The notes below the pieces were generated by a model that saw only the letters and a list, made by a program, of their open reading frames with translations, searched no databases and was not told the DNA's origin. This document shows positions 50,686 to 59,599 of a stretch of DNA of 64,000 nucleotides, one piece after another. The DNA is from Marinobacter manganoxydans MnI7-9 (GTDB lineage Bacteria > Pseudomonadota > Gammaproteobacteria > Pseudomonadales > Oleiphilaceae): positions 372,001-436,000 of the forward strand of contig NZ_AGTR01000085.1 of assembly GCF_000235625.1 (NCBI RefSeq), written 5' to 3'. Position 1 is the first letter of the stretch; every line of letters begins with the position of its first letter. The translations under genes and the position numbers were made by a program.

Positions 50686-52378
50686 GAGCATCGTCCGAAT
50701 CGGATAACACACCCCGAATGCCAACGTTTTTATCCTGCGGATCAAACAAAGCGCCCGGATTCAGGATGCCCTGAGGATCCAGGAAGTGCTTGCCCGCCGC
50801 CAGGGTCTGACGAAACAGCGGTGATGTCTGCTGCTCATAGCCAAAGCGATGATCCCGGCCAACGGCGTGGTGATGTGTGACGGTAGCGCCTTGCTCGGCC
50901 AGCACTTCCATGGAGATGCGCTTGAGCTGTTTCCACTTTTCCAGGGCCTTGCCCAGATCGCCGGTAGTGTCGCCCACGCAATAAAACGTGAAATAGGGCG
51001 CAGGCCCGTCCGGGTAAACATGGGTAAAGCGGCAGGAGAATGAAAATGGTCGTTGCGTGATCTCGCGAAGCGCGGACTCCATGGTTGATCTTACTGCCTT
51101 GTAAAGGCTCGGGAACCTGTCCCAGGTGATCGCGGTTTCGAAGGTGTCGGCAATCATGCCCATGGCGGTTAATCGATTGCGCCAGTAGGGCATTCGGATA
51201 AAGGCATTTCTCCAGGACTCGGCTTCGCTGGACCCTTTTTCTGCATGATCCGGGTTATAGCTAATGCCATCTTTTTGCAGAACACCGCCATGTTCTTCGG
51301 CAATGGCGACGGCCCGCTCGATTTTCTGGTCTTGCGGATGATCTGCGGATTCGAAACCAAGAACCAGAATGGCGCAGGGTTTGTCAGCGATCCGGTTGAT
51401 CACCACTTCGGCCTCATCCAGTAGACGGCAATTCGACGGGAATAAACCCGATTGCGCGATCTGTCTGACAGCATCGACACCGTTCATGAAGCGATCAAAG
51501 CGGACGGACGCCGTGGCCCGCCACTTTGGTCGATGCTGTAATCGCATGGTGGCTTCGGTAATGATCCCCAGCGTACCTTCTGAGCCACAGATCATGCGGT
51601 CTGCCGAAGGGCCCGCGCCTGAGCCGGGCAGAGCGCGGGTCTCGATGATGCCTTTTGGCGTGACCAGCCGGGTTGCTTCCACCATGTCTTCGATGTGCGT
51701 GTATACGGTCGCAAAATGGCCGCCAGCGCGGGTTGCCAGCATGCCGCCCAGACTCACGAACGGAAAGCTCTGTGGCTAATGGCGCAGTGTCAAACCATGT
51801 TGCTTCAGTTGCCGCTCGAGATCCGGGCCTTTGATTCCTGCCTGGATCCGGGCGCGACGACTGATAGGATCAATCTCCAGAATCTGGTTCAGGTTTTCCA
51901 TATCGACACTGATCGTCGCCTGGTAGGTGTCGCCAACATCGGGCTCAACGCCGCCGCAGACACTGGTGCCGCCACCGAACGGGATCAGTGCAATATTGTC
52001 TTCGGCCGCATAGCGAAACAGTTGCTGGATATCGTCTTCCGTCTTGGGAAAGGCGACGGCATCGGGCGGGTTGGGCACTTTCCGCATCAGCATCCTGGCC
52101 ATGTCGGCGTAGGACTTCCCGTAGCTGTGCACCAGGCGGTCGTAGTTCGTAGTGGAAATGATGTCTGAGAGATGCTCGGGAACAGAAAGCAACCGGGATG
52201 CTGGGAGGTCAAAGTCTTCAACCTTTGGTGGCTCAATCTCCACCAGGCCTTCCGGCACCAACATTTTCGTAACGGTCTCGATCATGGCGTGTTCTTCGGG
52301 ATGCAGATCCTCATCCGCATAGCCCCAACCCCAGAATCGCAGGGGTTTGCGCAGAGATTTGGTGCCGGACTCAGACAT
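50663..52378 (-). pseudogene. Alkyl-DHAP-synthase-like FAD-binding oxidase interrupted by an in-frame TAG
   Basis: The start is the ATG at 52378 with GGAG upstream. The first 200 codons end ...QHGLTLRH and then meet TAG at 51778-51776; the same frame continues PQSF..VSLGGMLATRAGGHFATVYTHIEDM and runs to 50663. Intact relatives read LRH-(F/Y)-PQS across this point, so one codon has become a stop. The first part holds FAD-binding IALIPFGGGTSVCGGVEPD; the second includes EGTLGIITEATMRL and the C-terminal HHHAVGRDH. Alkylglycerone-phosphate synthase-like proteins act on lipid or hydroxyacid substrates; the exact role is unknown. It is not a frameshift. Confidence 0.85.
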
Positions 52379-52538
52379 CGGATTCTCCATCAATGAGGGG
52401 TCTGCCCCCGTTACTCTGAACACTTCATCTGTTGAAATGATATCCTCGTACACCGCTATCAAGTACGCAAATCAATCCTGAATGCCGACATCGTTCAGGC
52501 CGACTTTTACCAAGAAACCCGGAGTTTGAGTCTTACTC

Positions 52539-52931
52539 ATGAGAGTTATTATTCGCTATTTTTTTCGCACCCTGCGTCTGGTACTGACGCCCTTCATGCT
52601 GCTCAGTGAAAAGCTCAGCACGCCTGAAAGCGTGACCCGCAGTGCTGAAGAGCAAGCCCGCGCCGACGAGGCCAGCAAAAATCTCGCCCTGTACCAGTTC
52701 AAGGCCTGCCCGTTCTGCATCAAGGTAAGAAAGGAAATCGCACGGCTCGGTCTGAACATTGAAACCCGCGACGCCCAGCATGACCCGGAACATCGTGCGG
52801 CGCTGGAAGCCGGCGGCGGCCAAATCAAGGTGCCCTGCCTGAAGATTCATCAGGAGGATGGCAGTGATCGTTGGCTGTATGAGTCTGGCGAGATCAAGGC
52901 GTGGCTACAGGAGCGGTTTGAGCCGGCCTGA
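52539..52931 (+). CDS. Glutaredoxin-like thiol protein
   Basis: 130 residues. A ~40-residue N-terminal extension (MRVIIRYFFRTLRLVLTPFM) has a hydrophobic/basic helix that could bind the membrane. The thioredoxin-fold part begins ALYQFKACPFCIKVRKEI, with the CPFC redox pair near residue 57, and VPCLKIHQEDG supplies the cis-proline. It probably reduces disulfides with glutathione. It is divergent from the broken oxidase gene. Confidence 0.83.
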   Translation: MRVIIRYFFRTLRLVLTPFMLLSEKLSTPESVTRSAEEQARADEASKNLALYQFKACPFCIKVRKEIARLGLNIETRDAQHDPEHRAALEAGGGQIKVPCLKIHQEDGSDRWLYESGEIKAWLQERFEPA

Positions 52932-52973
52932 TTGCCGTTGCTGATTTTTGGAGAGGGCGTTAGCTAGTCACGA

Positions 52974-53510
52974 TCATTCCCCTGGGATGTTCGATTCCAG
53001 GGATATGTCGATGAGTTCATGCTGAAGCTTTTTCAGAAGGTGAAGCAGGCTGACGCCGTCATCAAAACTCATCCCCTGCATGGCCTGTCTGTAAAATTCG
53101 GCAATAGTGTCCTGAAGTCGATTCCAGAAAGTGCGGCCAGATTCGGTAAGAACCACGAGTCGAGCTCGGCGATCCTGGGGATCCGGTATCCGAACAACAT
53201 GCCCGTCTCGTTCCATTCGTTTGAGCACGCCATCGAGGTTTTGGCGACTGACGTAGAGGTACTCTTTCAGTTGGTTGAATGAGGTGCCATCTTCGAATCC
53301 TTCTCGAGATAATGCACCCAGTACTGCCCACTGCACGGCGCTGATGCCCATTTCATTCTGAACCTGGCGTTGCAGGATGTTTCCTGTCTGGAACAGACGG
53401 AAAAACAGGCGGTTGGGGATGCCTCCGGATTCGTTGACGATCATTTCGTATCCCGTTGGTAAAGAATGGTTCGCAAGACGTTTGAGTCTATTCATCAACG
53501 ATATCTTCAC
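52974..53510 (-). CDS. MarR-family regulator, BadR-like
   Basis: 178 residues from a GTG at 53510; internal ATGs at 53495 and 53444 are alternative starts. The winged helix includes GISAVQWAVLGALSREG, SFNQLKEYLYVSRQNLDGVLKRMERDGHVVR and the wing DPQDRRARLVVLTESG. It lies directly downstream of the aliA-badH-badI-aliB-binding-protein run on the same strand. In Rhodopseudomonas palustris the MarR protein BadR represses cyclohexanecarboxylate genes and responds to a CoA thioester, so the same job is likely here. Confidence 0.78.
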   Translation of the reverse strand: MKISLMNRLKRLANHSLPTGYEMIVNESGGIPNRLFFRLFQTGNILQRQVQNEMGISAVQWAVLGALSREGFEDGTSFNQLKEYLYVSRQNLDGVLKRMERDGHVVRIPDPQDRRARLVVLTESGRTFWNRLQDTIAEFYRQAMQGMSFDDGVSLLHLLKKLQHELIDISLESNIPGE

Positions 53511-53574
53511 ATAGATCCGGGGTGATCTTCCGCATTTTCTTGGGTCACGCCGGAGGAGCAGGGCACTGTGAATC

Positions 53575-53606
53575 CGGAGTTTCCTGAGATCTCGCAGGAA
53601 ACTCCG
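53575..53606 (-). other. Strong hairpin between solute-binding protein gene and badR-like gene
   Basis: A perfect 12-base-pair stem (CGGAGTTTCCTG / CAGGAAACTCCG) encloses an eight-base loop. There is no T run on either side, so a simple terminator is doubtful. It begins 17 bases beyond the stop of the solute-binding protein gene. It may stabilise the upstream message or attenuate transcription into the regulator gene. Confidence 0.6.
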
Positions 53607-53622
53607 TAGTCGCAGTCTTCAC

Positions 53623-54834
53623 TCAGTTGGTGATCAGCTTGCACTTGCTCTCGGAAAGCGGTCGGAACGCTTCGTCGCCGGGAATAGTTCGAACGATCTT
53701 GTACAGATCCCACTCGCCGGTAGATTCTTCCGGAGTTTTCACCTGAGCCAGAAACATGTCATGAACCATGCGGCCGTCCTCACGGATACGACCGTTTTTG
53801 GCAAACATGTCGTTGATCGGAGTCTCTATCAGATGCTGGCGGACAGTTTGGGAGTCATCCGAGCCAGTAGCTTCCACCGCCTTCAGGTATTGCATCGTGC
53901 TGGAGTAGATGCCCGCATGCACCATGGTTGGACGGGTGCCGGTCTCTTCCATGAAACGATCAGACCATTCACGAGTCTCGTCGTTCATGTCCCAGTACCA
54001 ACCGGTAGTAAGCTGCAGCCCCTGAGCCGCCTGGGGACCGAGAGCGTGTATGTCACTGATAAATACGACAAGCCCGGCAATGGTCTGGCCTGACTGGGTA
54101 ATACCGAATTCTGCCGCAGTGGTGATCGCATTGGTGGTATCTGCACCGGCGTTTGCCAGAGCGATGACATCGGCGCCAGAAGCCTGGGCCTGCAAAATAA
54201 ATGAAGAGAAGTCAGGAGTCGGGAATGGATGGCGGATGCTTCCCAGAATCTTACCACCATTGGCTTCTACAACCCGTGTGACGTCCGCCTCCATGGCATG
54301 ACCGAAGGCATAGTCTGCGGTCAATATGTACCAGGATTTGCCGCCTTCCTGAACGATTGCGGTTGGAGTGCCAATGGACAGTGCGTAGGTGTCATAGACG
54401 TACTGAATATGATTTGGGGTGCAGTGTTCGTTGGTGATGCTTGAGGCTGCGGAGCCGGAGATCAGTCCCAGTTTGTTGTTCTCCTCAAGGATCTTCGTGG
54501 TGGCGATTGTCACAGAAGAGGCCACCAACCCGCCAACCATGTCGACTCCGTCATTCTCTACCCAGCGTCGCACGGTGCTGGAGGCAACGTCCGGGCTGTT
54601 GCGGTCGTCAGCACTGACTACCTCAATCGCGGCATTGTTGACCTTGCCACCAAAATCAGCAACCGCCATTTCCATCGCCGTCAAACCATTCGGGCCGGCA
54701 AGGTCACGGTACGTGCCGGACATGTCAGCGAGATACCCAAGCTTAACCGTATCTCCAGATATGGCAGCCTGGGCACTGCCTGCCATAAGAATTGAGGCAA
54801 CGACTGAGGGCAGAATCTTTTTTGTATTTTTCAT
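53623..54834 (-). CDS. Orphan periplasmic solute-binding protein, Peripla_BP_6 type
   Basis: 403 residues with a signal peptide (MKNTKKILPSVVASILMAGS, cleavage after AQA). The mature protein opens VKLGYLADMSGTYRDLAGP, with TADYAFGHAMEADVTRVVEANGGKI in the second lobe and two cysteines (EHCTPNH and ESKCKLITN). It belongs to the Liv/urea/aromatic-acid binding class. No permease or ATPase gene accompanies it here; those of a Liv-type system lie at 13.1-18.0 kb. Context suggests a cyclic carboxylate ligand. It follows aliB by 70 bases on the same strand. Confidence 0.87.
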   Translation of the reverse strand: MKNTKKILPSVVASILMAGSAQAAISGDTVKLGYLADMSGTYRDLAGPNGLTAMEMAVADFGGKVNNAAIEVVSADDRNSPDVASSTVRRWVENDGVDMVGGLVASSVTIATTKILEENNKLGLISGSAASSITNEHCTPNHIQYVYDTYALSIGTPTAIVQEGGKSWYILTADYAFGHAMEADVTRVVEANGGKILGSIRHPFPTPDFSSFILQAQASGADVIALANAGADTTNAITTAAEFGITQSGQTIAGLVVFISDIHALGPQAAQGLQLTTGWYWDMNDETREWSDRFMEETGTRPTMVHAGIYSSTMQYLKAVEATGSDDSQTVRQHLIETPINDMFAKNGRIREDGRMVHDMFLAQVKTPEESTGEWDLYKIVRTIPGDEAFRPLSESKCKLITN

Positions 54835-54904
54835 TGTTCCATCTCCGCTACGAAACTTGTTTTGGTTTGGGTTCTTGTTGCTTTTGTCAGGTTGATCAGT
54901 TTGA

Positions 54905-56044
54905 TTACTTCGGTAGGTATTCCTTCGCGATGATGTTTTTCATGATCTGGGCTGTGCCATCGCCAATCTGAAGACCAAGAACATCTCTCAGGCGCTGGGC
55001 AAACGGCAGGTCCTCACCCCAACCGGTGTGACCGTGGGCCAGCAGGCACTGTTTAACCACATCAAAGGCCAATTTCGGCCCCCACCATTTATTCATGGCG
55101 GCTTCGGCGTTATGGGGCAGGTTGTTGTCCTTGAGCCATAGTGCGTGGTAGCACTGCATGCGGGCCGCATGAACATAGGTCTGGTATTCCGCCAGCGGAT
55201 GGGTCAGGCCCTGGAACGCGGACAGGTTCTGGCCGAAGGCGGTTCGCTCGGTCAGCCACTGCCAGGTTTCATCCAGGGATTGTTGCGCGACGGCCAGGCA
55301 CTGCAGGCCGATCAGGGCACGGCTGTAATCAAAACCCTGCATGACCTGTTTGAAGCCTTTACCCTCGTCGCCCATCATGTTGACGGCGGGCACTTCCACG
55401 TTATCGAAGAAAATCGAGCCGCGACCGATGGCGCGCTGGCCGTTGTCCTCGAACCGGGTGGTGGTGATGCCCGGGCTGTCCATGGGCACCAGGAACGCAC
55501 TGATGCCGGAGGCGCGCTGCTCTACCGTGCCGGTGCGGGCGAACACCACCGCCACGTCGGCCTGGTCGGCCATGGAGATGGAGGTTTTCTCGCCGTTGAG
55601 CACGTACACGTCGCCCTTCTTCTCCGCCTTCAGGCGCAAGTTGGCAGCGTCGGAACCGCCGTGGGGTTCAGTCAGGGCAATGCACGCCACCTTCTGGCCG
55701 GAGGTCATGCCGTGCAGCCACTCCTTCGCCAGGTCCGGCGCGGCGTGGCTGGCAATGATCTGTCCGTTCAGGGAAGTCAGCAGGGGGATGTAGCCAACGT
55801 TGAAATCTCCTTTGGAGATTTCCTCGATGATCAGGCCACTGGTAACACAGTCCATGCCGCTGCCGCCGAACTCTTCCGGCAGTTCGCCACCAAGCAGCCC
55901 CATCTCGCCGAGCTGGCGGATGACATCCTTTTCGATGACGCCTTCCTGATCCCGCTTGCGATAGCCCGGAGCCAGCACCTCGGCGCTGAAGCGGGCCACA
56001 ACGTCGCGAATCGCGTTCTGTTCTTCATTGAATCCGAAATTCAT
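54905..56044 (-). CDS. aliB: Cyclohexanecarboxyl-CoA dehydrogenase-like acyl-CoA dehydrogenase
   Basis: 379 residues of the acyl-CoA dehydrogenase fold. ACIALTEPHGGSDAANLRL is the flavin-binding signature region, TAFGQNLSAFQGLTHPLAEYQT follows and the C-terminus reads GDGTAQIMKNIIAKEYLPK. AliB (BadJ in some strains) oxidises cyclohexanecarboxyl-CoA to the 1-ene. The specific assignment rests on its position beside badI, badH and aliA. CGGAG precedes the start. Confidence 0.82.
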   Translation of the reverse strand: MNFGFNEEQNAIRDVVARFSAEVLAPGYRKRDQEGVIEKDVIRQLGEMGLLGGELPEEFGGSGMDCVTSGLIIEEISKGDFNVGYIPLLTSLNGQIIASHAAPDLAKEWLHGMTSGQKVACIALTEPHGGSDAANLRLKAEKKGDVYVLNGEKTSISMADQADVAVVFARTGTVEQRASGISAFLVPMDSPGITTTRFEDNGQRAIGRGSIFFDNVEVPAVNMMGDEGKGFKQVMQGFDYSRALIGLQCLAVAQQSLDETWQWLTERTAFGQNLSAFQGLTHPLAEYQTYVHAARMQCYHALWLKDNNLPHNAEAAMNKWWGPKLAFDVVKQCLLAHGHTGWGEDLPFAQRLRDVLGLQIGDGTAQIMKNIIAKEYLPK

Positions 56045-56100
56045 GGTGTTCTCCGGGAGTGTCTATGCCCCGGTGACGGGTGGCCACCGGGTCGGTCTGC

Positions 56101-56883
56101 TTACTTGTAGAATTTCCGGAAGTCCGGCTTGCGCTTTTCCTTGAAGGCTTTCACGCCTTCTTTGGACTCTTCGGTGTCGTAATACAGGCTCAATGCCTGC
56201 ATCCCAAGGGCACCGATGCCGGCAATGTTGTCGCTGTCGGCATTGAACGAGCGCTTGGCGATGGTGAGAGCGGTGGGGCTCTTCTCAAGGATTTCCTCAC
56301 ACCACTTCTGCACTTCCTCATCCAGCTGCTCCGGTGGCACCACGGCGTTGACCAGGCCCCAATCCAGTGCCTGCTGTGCACTGTACTTGCGGCACAGGTA
56401 CCAGATTTCCCGGGCGCGCTTCTCACCCACGACCCGCGCCAGGTAGGCGGTACCGAAGCCGGGATCGACGGAGCCGACCTTGGGGCCGACCTGGCCGAAA
56501 ATGGCCGTTTCCGAGGCGATGCTCAGGTCACAGATCACGTGCAGCACGTGGCCACCGCCGATGGCGAAGCCGTTGACCCGGGCAATCACCGGCTTGGGTA
56601 CTTCCCGGATGGTGCGTTGCAGCTCTTCCACGGGCAGGCCAATTAGACCGCGGCCGTCGTACTGGCCTTCGTGGGCGCCCTGGTCGCCGCCGGTGCAGAA
56701 GGCTTTTTCACCAGCCCCGGTGAACACGATGACGCCGATGTCCTTGTTCCAGCCGGCGCGGTTGAAGGCGTCTAGAAGCTCCATGCAGGTCTGGCCACGG
56801 AAGGCGTTGTAGCGCTCCGGACGGTTGATGGTGATGGTGGCAATGCCGTCGGTTTCGTCGTACAGGATATCTTCGTAATTCAT
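56101..56883 (-). CDS. badI: 2-Ketocyclohexanecarboxyl-CoA hydrolase
   Basis: 260 residues. It matches BadI/MenB-type crotonases closely, with the markers TINRPERYNAFRGQTC, FCTGGDQGAHEGQYDGRG, GQVGPKVGSVDPGFGTAYL and EIWYLCRKYSAQQALDWGLVN. BadI opens the ring of 2-ketocyclohexanecarboxyl-CoA by hydrolysis to pimeloyl-CoA. MenB is the main alternative but no menaquinone gene is near, while badH and aliA are. It is 56 bases upstream of aliB; a hairpin (56069-56091) lies in that gap. Confidence 0.93.
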   Translation of the reverse strand: MNYEDILYDETDGIATITINRPERYNAFRGQTCMELLDAFNRAGWNKDIGVIVFTGAGEKAFCTGGDQGAHEGQYDGRGLIGLPVEELQRTIREVPKPVIARVNGFAIGGGHVLHVICDLSIASETAIFGQVGPKVGSVDPGFGTAYLARVVGEKRAREIWYLCRKYSAQQALDWGLVNAVVPPEQLDEEVQKWCEEILEKSPTALTIAKRSFNADSDNIAGIGALGMQALSLYYDTEESKEGVKAFKEKRKPDFRKFYK

Positions 56884-56915
56884 GATCTGTTCTCCGTGTT
56901 CGTGAAAATGGGCGC

Positions 56916-57683
56916 TTAGCCGGCCATGGTCAGGCCGCCGGACACGCTGATCACCTGGCCGGTGATGAAGTTGGCGTCGTCACTGGCCAGCAGGGCGATG
57001 ATGCCGGGGTAGTCTTCCGGTTGGGCCAGGCGCTTCATGGGCACCGCGTTGCGGAAGGCTTCCAGTAGCTTCTCGGGATTTGGGGCGGTTTCCGCCACGC
57101 CCTTGAGCAGCGCGGTGTCGGTGGGGCCGGGGCAGACCACGTTCAGGCACACGTTCTTGGTGGCCAGTTCCCGGGCCACGGTTTTGCTGAAGCCCACCAG
57201 GCCGGCCTTGCAGGCGGCGTAGACGGATTCACCGGAGGAGCCGACCCGGGCGGCGTCAGAGGCCACGTTGATGACCTTGCCACCACCGGCAGCGATCATT
57301 TTCGGCAGCACCACGTGGTGCATGTTGAGGGCGCCGGTGAGGTTCACTGCAATCAGCTGGTCCCAGAGCTTGGGCTCGGTTTTCAGGAACGGCATGAAGC
57401 GGTCGAAACCGGCGTTGTTGACCAGCACCGTGGGCACGCCCAGATCGCTTTCGATAGCCGCCACCGTCTCGGTAATAGCCGCATAATTGGTGATATCGGC
57501 GGCGTAGGCGCGGGCCTTGCCACCGGCTTCGGTGATCAGGTCCACCGTGGCCTGGGCTGTGGCTTCGTCACGGTCCAGAACCGCAACCAGGCTGCCTTCT
57601 TCGGCGAAGCGCAGGGATACGGCGCGGCCGATGCCGCCACCACCACCGGTAACAATGACTGTTTTTCCGTTAAGACCTTTCAT
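56916..57683 (-). CDS. badH: 2-Hydroxycyclohexanecarboxyl-CoA dehydrogenase
   Basis: 255 residues of the short-chain dehydrogenase family. The NAD-binding TGGGGGIGRAVSLRF lies at residues 12-26, NNAG at about 90, and the catalytic serine and Tyr-x-x-x-Lys are in NVASDAARVGSSGESVYAACKAGLVGFSK-like sequence. VVCPGPTDTALL and the closing ITGQVISVSGGLTMAG match BadH. It oxidises the 2-hydroxy thioester to the 2-keto form. It is 32 bases from badI on the same transcript. Confidence 0.92.
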   Translation of the reverse strand: MKGLNGKTVIVTGGGGGIGRAVSLRFAEEGSLVAVLDRDEATAQATVDLITEAGGKARAYAADITNYAAITETVAAIESDLGVPTVLVNNAGFDRFMPFLKTEPKLWDQLIAVNLTGALNMHHVVLPKMIAAGGGKVINVASDAARVGSSGESVYAACKAGLVGFSKTVARELATKNVCLNVVCPGPTDTALLKGVAETAPNPEKLLEAFRNAVPMKRLAQPEDYPGIIALLASDDANFITGQVISVSGGLTMAG

Positions 57684-57719
57684 CGGTTGTTCTCCTGTTG
57701 CTCAGAGTAATGGGTCGGG

Positions 57720-59384
57720 TCAGGCGCGTTTGGCCGGCTCCAGGCGCACTTCTTTCGCCTGTTCCCGCAGTTTGAATTTCTGGATCTTGCCGGATGCGGT
57801 GCGAGGCATGGCCTCGATCACTTCCAGGTACTCGGGCAGGTAGTTTTTGGACAGTTGCTGCTCGGTCAGATAGGTCTTGACCTGGTCCAGGGTAAGGTCG
57901 GTGGCGTTCTCGTCGAGGGTGACGTAGGCGCACAGGCGCTCACCCAGGCGCTCGTCCGGGCAACCCACCAGGGCTACATCGACAATGCCGGGGAACTTGT
58001 AGAGCAGGTTCTCCACCTCCACGACCGGAATGTTCTCGCCGCCGCGGATGACCACATCCTTGGTGCGGCCGGTGATGCGGATGTAGCCGTCCTTGTCTAT
58101 GCGTGCAAGGTCCCCGGTATTGAACCAACCGGCTTCGTCCACGCCATAGAGTTCGGGGCGCTTGAGGTAGCCGACAAACAGGCTGGAGCCCCGAACCAGC
58201 AGGCTGCCTTCCTCACCGGCAGGCAGTTCGTTGCCCTGGAAGTCGGTGACTTTCACGTCCATGTAGGGCAGGGCCTTGCCGTCGGACTGGCTGGCCCGCT
58301 CGGCGGGATCTTCCGGGCAGGTCATGGTGACCGCGCCGTTCTCGGTCATGCCCCAGGCCGAGACAATCTTTGCCTTCAGAACCTTGCCGGCCTGTTCCAC
58401 CACGGCACTGGGGATGGGGGCGCCGGCTGAGACAAAGATCCGCAGGGAATCCAGTTCGCCCTCGTGCTTGGGTGCGGTTTTCACCAGATCCGCCAGGAAC
58501 GGTGTGGCGGCCATGGTGAAGGCCGGCTTCTCGGCGGCAATCACCTTGCAGACGTAGTCTGCGTCCCAGATGTCCTGGAGGATGGCGGTGGTGCCCAGGT
58601 AAATGGGCATCATGATGCCGTACATGAAGCCGGTCTGGTGGGCCACCGGGGAGGCCATTAACACCTTGTCGTCCGAGCTCAGGTGCAGGCGGTCGGCGTA
58701 AGGACGCACATTGGAAAACAGGGTGTTGGAGGAGTGCATGACCCCCTTGGGTTCGCCGGTGGTACCGGAGGTGTAAAGGATCTGGATGGCGTCGTCGGCG
58801 GTGAGTTGGCGCTCGGCAAACAGGGCCTTGGTGTCTTGCTTTTCTTCCCAGGGGGTCTCCGTGAGACGTTGTTCAAAGCTACGCTCGCCCTCTCCCCCGA
58901 TGACCAGCAGGGTTTCGAGATCCGGCAGCTCCCCCCGAATACCGTCAATCATGGCCTCGTAGTCAAAGCCACGAAAGACCTTTGGTATTACCAGCAGTTT
59001 GGCCTCGCCATGCTTGAGCATGAAGCGCAGTTCCCGCTCCCGGAAAATAGGCATGAGCGGATTCAGAATCGCGCCGATGCGCATGCAGGCCAGATGCAGG
59101 GCGGTGGTCTGCCACCAGTTCGGTAGCTGGCAGGCCACCACGTCGCCTTTACCGATGCCCATGCCGGCCAGGCCGGCCGCCATGCGGGTGACTTTGTTAT
59201 TGAGTTGCCGATAAGTGAGGGCGGTGCGGGTGTCGCTGGTGACCTGGTAGCCGACGATGGCTTCCCGGTCTGGAGTGCTGGCGACTGCCTGATCCAGGTA
59301 GTCGGTAATGAGTTTGTCGTTCCAGGCGCCGCTTTCCAGCATGGCGTCACGGCGTTCCGGATTGAGAGTGATGCCTGTATCCAT
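57720..59384 (-). CDS. aliA: Cyclohexanecarboxylate-CoA ligase-like AMP-forming synthetase
   Basis: 554 residues from the ATG at 59384 (AGGTGA six bases upstream); an ATG at 59435 is open but less typical. The P-loop is YTSGTTGEPKGVMHS, A5 is SAWGMTENGAVT, and the A8-A10 regions read GWFNTGDLARIDKDGYIRITGR and PRTASGKIQKFKLRE with the catalytic lysine. AliA activates cyclohexanecarboxylate with ATP and CoA. It heads the minus-strand operon and is divergent from badK. Related medium-chain substrates are possible. Confidence 0.85.
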   Translation of the reverse strand: MDTGITLNPERRDAMLESGAWNDKLITDYLDQAVASTPDREAIVGYQVTSDTRTALTYRQLNNKVTRMAAGLAGMGIGKGDVVACQLPNWWQTTALHLACMRIGAILNPLMPIFRERELRFMLKHGEAKLLVIPKVFRGFDYEAMIDGIRGELPDLETLLVIGGEGERSFEQRLTETPWEEKQDTKALFAERQLTADDAIQILYTSGTTGEPKGVMHSSNTLFSNVRPYADRLHLSSDDKVLMASPVAHQTGFMYGIMMPIYLGTTAILQDIWDADYVCKVIAAEKPAFTMAATPFLADLVKTAPKHEGELDSLRIFVSAGAPIPSAVVEQAGKVLKAKIVSAWGMTENGAVTMTCPEDPAERASQSDGKALPYMDVKVTDFQGNELPAGEEGSLLVRGSSLFVGYLKRPELYGVDEAGWFNTGDLARIDKDGYIRITGRTKDVVIRGGENIPVVEVENLLYKFPGIVDVALVGCPDERLGERLCAYVTLDENATDLTLDQVKTYLTEQQLSKNYLPEYLEVIEAMPRTASGKIQKFKLREQAKEVRLEPAKRA

Positions 59385-59488
59385 CTGATTCACCTGTTGT
59401 GTCCGGTTTGTTTTTGTTGGGTGGCCAGCCCGCATAAGCAGGTCGTTGCCTTGTCAGTTTCAACATACGCCTTCTCAAAATATTATGT

Positions 59489-59498
59489 CAACATGTTG
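59489..59498. promoter_or_regulatory. Palindrome in the aliA-badK divergent promoter region
   Basis: CAACATGTTG is a perfect 10-base palindrome in the 215-base gap; a partial copy (TTTCAACATA) starts 31 bases before it. It lies 105 bases upstream of aliA and 102 bases upstream of badK, a place where one MarR-type dimer could control both transcripts. Assignment to the BadR-like protein is only by context. The gap shows no gene. Confidence 0.45.
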
Positions 59499-59599
59499 CC
59501 TTAAAAAATATTCGGGTGTAGCCTCTGAAAATCGGACAAATAAGCTTCCATAGCTTTTATAAAGAAGTAATAAGAAAAAATCTGTTAGTGGAGGTGGTT

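Noticed and set aside
51776-51778. TAG read as pyrrolysine or programmed recoding in the oxidase gene
   Set aside because: Relatives have an ordinary aromatic residue at this position, no pyrrolysine genes are seen in the window, and no stem-loop stimulator was noticed; a nonsense mutation is simpler.
56069-56091. Hairpin CCCGGTG / CACCGGG between badI and aliB as a terminator
   Set aside because: The stem is only seven pairs with a nine-base loop and no T run, and the genes on both sides belong to one pathway operon.
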